64,000 bases of DNA from Saprospiraceae bacterium (GTDB taxonomy: Bacteria; Bacteroidota; Bacteroidia; Chitinophagales; Saprospiraceae): contig JADJLQ010000003.1 in NCBI GenBank assembly GCA_016709995.1, positions 124,001 through 188,000 on the forward strand. Reading direction: 5' to 3'. Below the pieces are notes generated by a model. That model was not told where the DNA came from. It saw only the letters and a program-made list of their open reading frames with translations, and did not search any database. Shown here piece after piece: positions 63,517 to 64,000 of the stretch (positions are counted from its first letter, which is position 1; the number at the start of each line of letters is the position of its first letter). A program made the translations under genes and the position numbers.

Positions 63517-64000
63517 ATGTTAAGAAATACTCATAAAGTGGATAGACCAATAGAAAAAAAGACCTGGACGACAAAACGAATACTTGGGATTATAGGAGTG
63601 CTTGCCCTCGCTGGCTTAATATACATGGCAGTAAAGTCATCTTCTGGCAAATCTAAACTCAATGTAGAGACAGAAAGACTGATGATCAGCGAGGTTACTG
63701 AAGGTCCCTTTAAAGAATTTATACCCATCAATGGAGTCGTCATGCCAATCACTACTATCTACCTCGATGCTTTAGAAGGAGGTAGGGTAGAAGAGAAATA
63801 TGTTGAGGATGGAGCTATGATGAAAAAAGGGCAACCTATATTAAGATTAAGCAATACAGATCTGGAGTTGACTTTGGCCAATCAGGAGACTTCCGTGTTT
63901 GATGTATTGACTCAAATGCAAAATACCAAAAACAATGCTGAACAAAATACAATTCGCCAACTCAACCAGATGGCCGAAGTGACCAATGCATTGGAAGAGG
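63517..64000 (+). CDS. HlyD/MacA-type efflux adaptor (3' end cut by window edge)
   Basis: The frame is open from the ATG at 63517 to the right edge (161 codons). It has a membrane helix near residues 23-40 (RILGIIGVLALAGLIYMAV), then the first half of the lipoyl/hairpin segment: YLDALEGGRVEEKYVEDGAMMKKGQPILRLSN and a coiled coil. This is the adaptor of a three-part efflux or export system (RND or MacB type). The transporter and outer-membrane parts must lie outside the window. The divergent NtrC-type regulator likely controls it. Confidence 0.85.
   Translation, partial: MLRNTHKVDRPIEKKTWTTKRILGIIGVLALAGLIYMAVKSSSGKSKLNVETERLMISEVTEGPFKEFIPINGVVMPITTIYLDALEGGRVEEKYVEDGAMMKKGQPILRLSNTDLELTLANQETSVFDVLTQMQNTKNNAEQNTIRQLNQMAEVTNALEE

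Overview
The window looks like a chromosome piece from a free-living member of the Bacteroidota, probably near the Saprospiria/Chitinophagia. The evidence is type IX secretion C-terminal sorting domains (18741-19715, 37106-39670), an STN TonB-dependent receptor followed by a DUF4249 lipoprotein, Bacteroidota-type -7 boxes (TAnnTTTG), many short-spaced lipoproteins, an AAA regulator with GSFTDA in place of GAFTGA, and three genes that appear to start with TTG. This is inference from gene content; there is no rRNA or tRNA here to place the organism. I see no insertion sequence, prophage, CRISPR array or RNA gene.

Layout. 1-2.1 kb (minus): a cut-off secreted protein and a MoxR ATPase. 2.6-7.7 kb (minus): a six-gene run with a CHGKC membrane protein, a CDACGCS barrel-like protein, an MbnP-like copper lipoprotein, an MbnH-like di-haem protein, a small Ig-like lipoprotein and a DJ-1/PfpI protein. 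8-12 kb: a lipoprotein pseudogene, an SUI1 factor, hscA and a translationally coupled serine-hydrolase homologue that lacks its nucleophile. 12-20 kb: ctlX, a membrane protein, a RibBA with a dead GTP cyclohydrolase half, two glycosyltransferases, lolD and a T9SS thioredoxin-fold protein. 20-25 kb (plus): terC, apbE, an exonuclease and a second MbnP/MbnH pair. 25-29 kb: a 1301-residue propeller protein. 29.2-29.5 kb: two related hairpin elements. 29.6-37 kb (plus): esterase, leucyl aminopeptidase, ATP-grasp enzyme, DUF6941, lipoprotein and GH31 alpha-xylosidase. 37-40 kb: a cupredoxin/PKD/T9SS protein. 40-48 kb (minus): marC, an unknown protein, an IorAB-type molybdenum hydroxylase, an M13 peptidase and a C-terminal processing protease. 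48-52 kb: a propeller histidine kinase and its response regulator. 52-60 kb (plus): vanadium haloperoxidase-like lipoprotein, OmpA, TonB receptor, DUF4249 and a macroglobulin-like secreted protein. 60-64 kb: a histidine kinase/NtrC pair and the start of an HlyD-type efflux adaptor.

The strongest theme is copper and redox chemistry in the envelope: two separate MbnP/MbnH pairs, two Cys-rich partners beside the first pair, and a secreted cupredoxin domain. In the known MbnP/MbnH system the di-haem enzyme oxidises a tryptophan of MbnP to kynurenine so that MbnP can bind copper. No methanobactin genes are present, so these pairs must serve another purpose. Other points to re-examine are the tandem hairpin elements at 29.3 kb, the terminator-like hairpin inside the start of the TonB receptor gene, the pseudo-enzyme coupled to hscA and the seven-bladed repeat domain at 27.8-28.9 kb.
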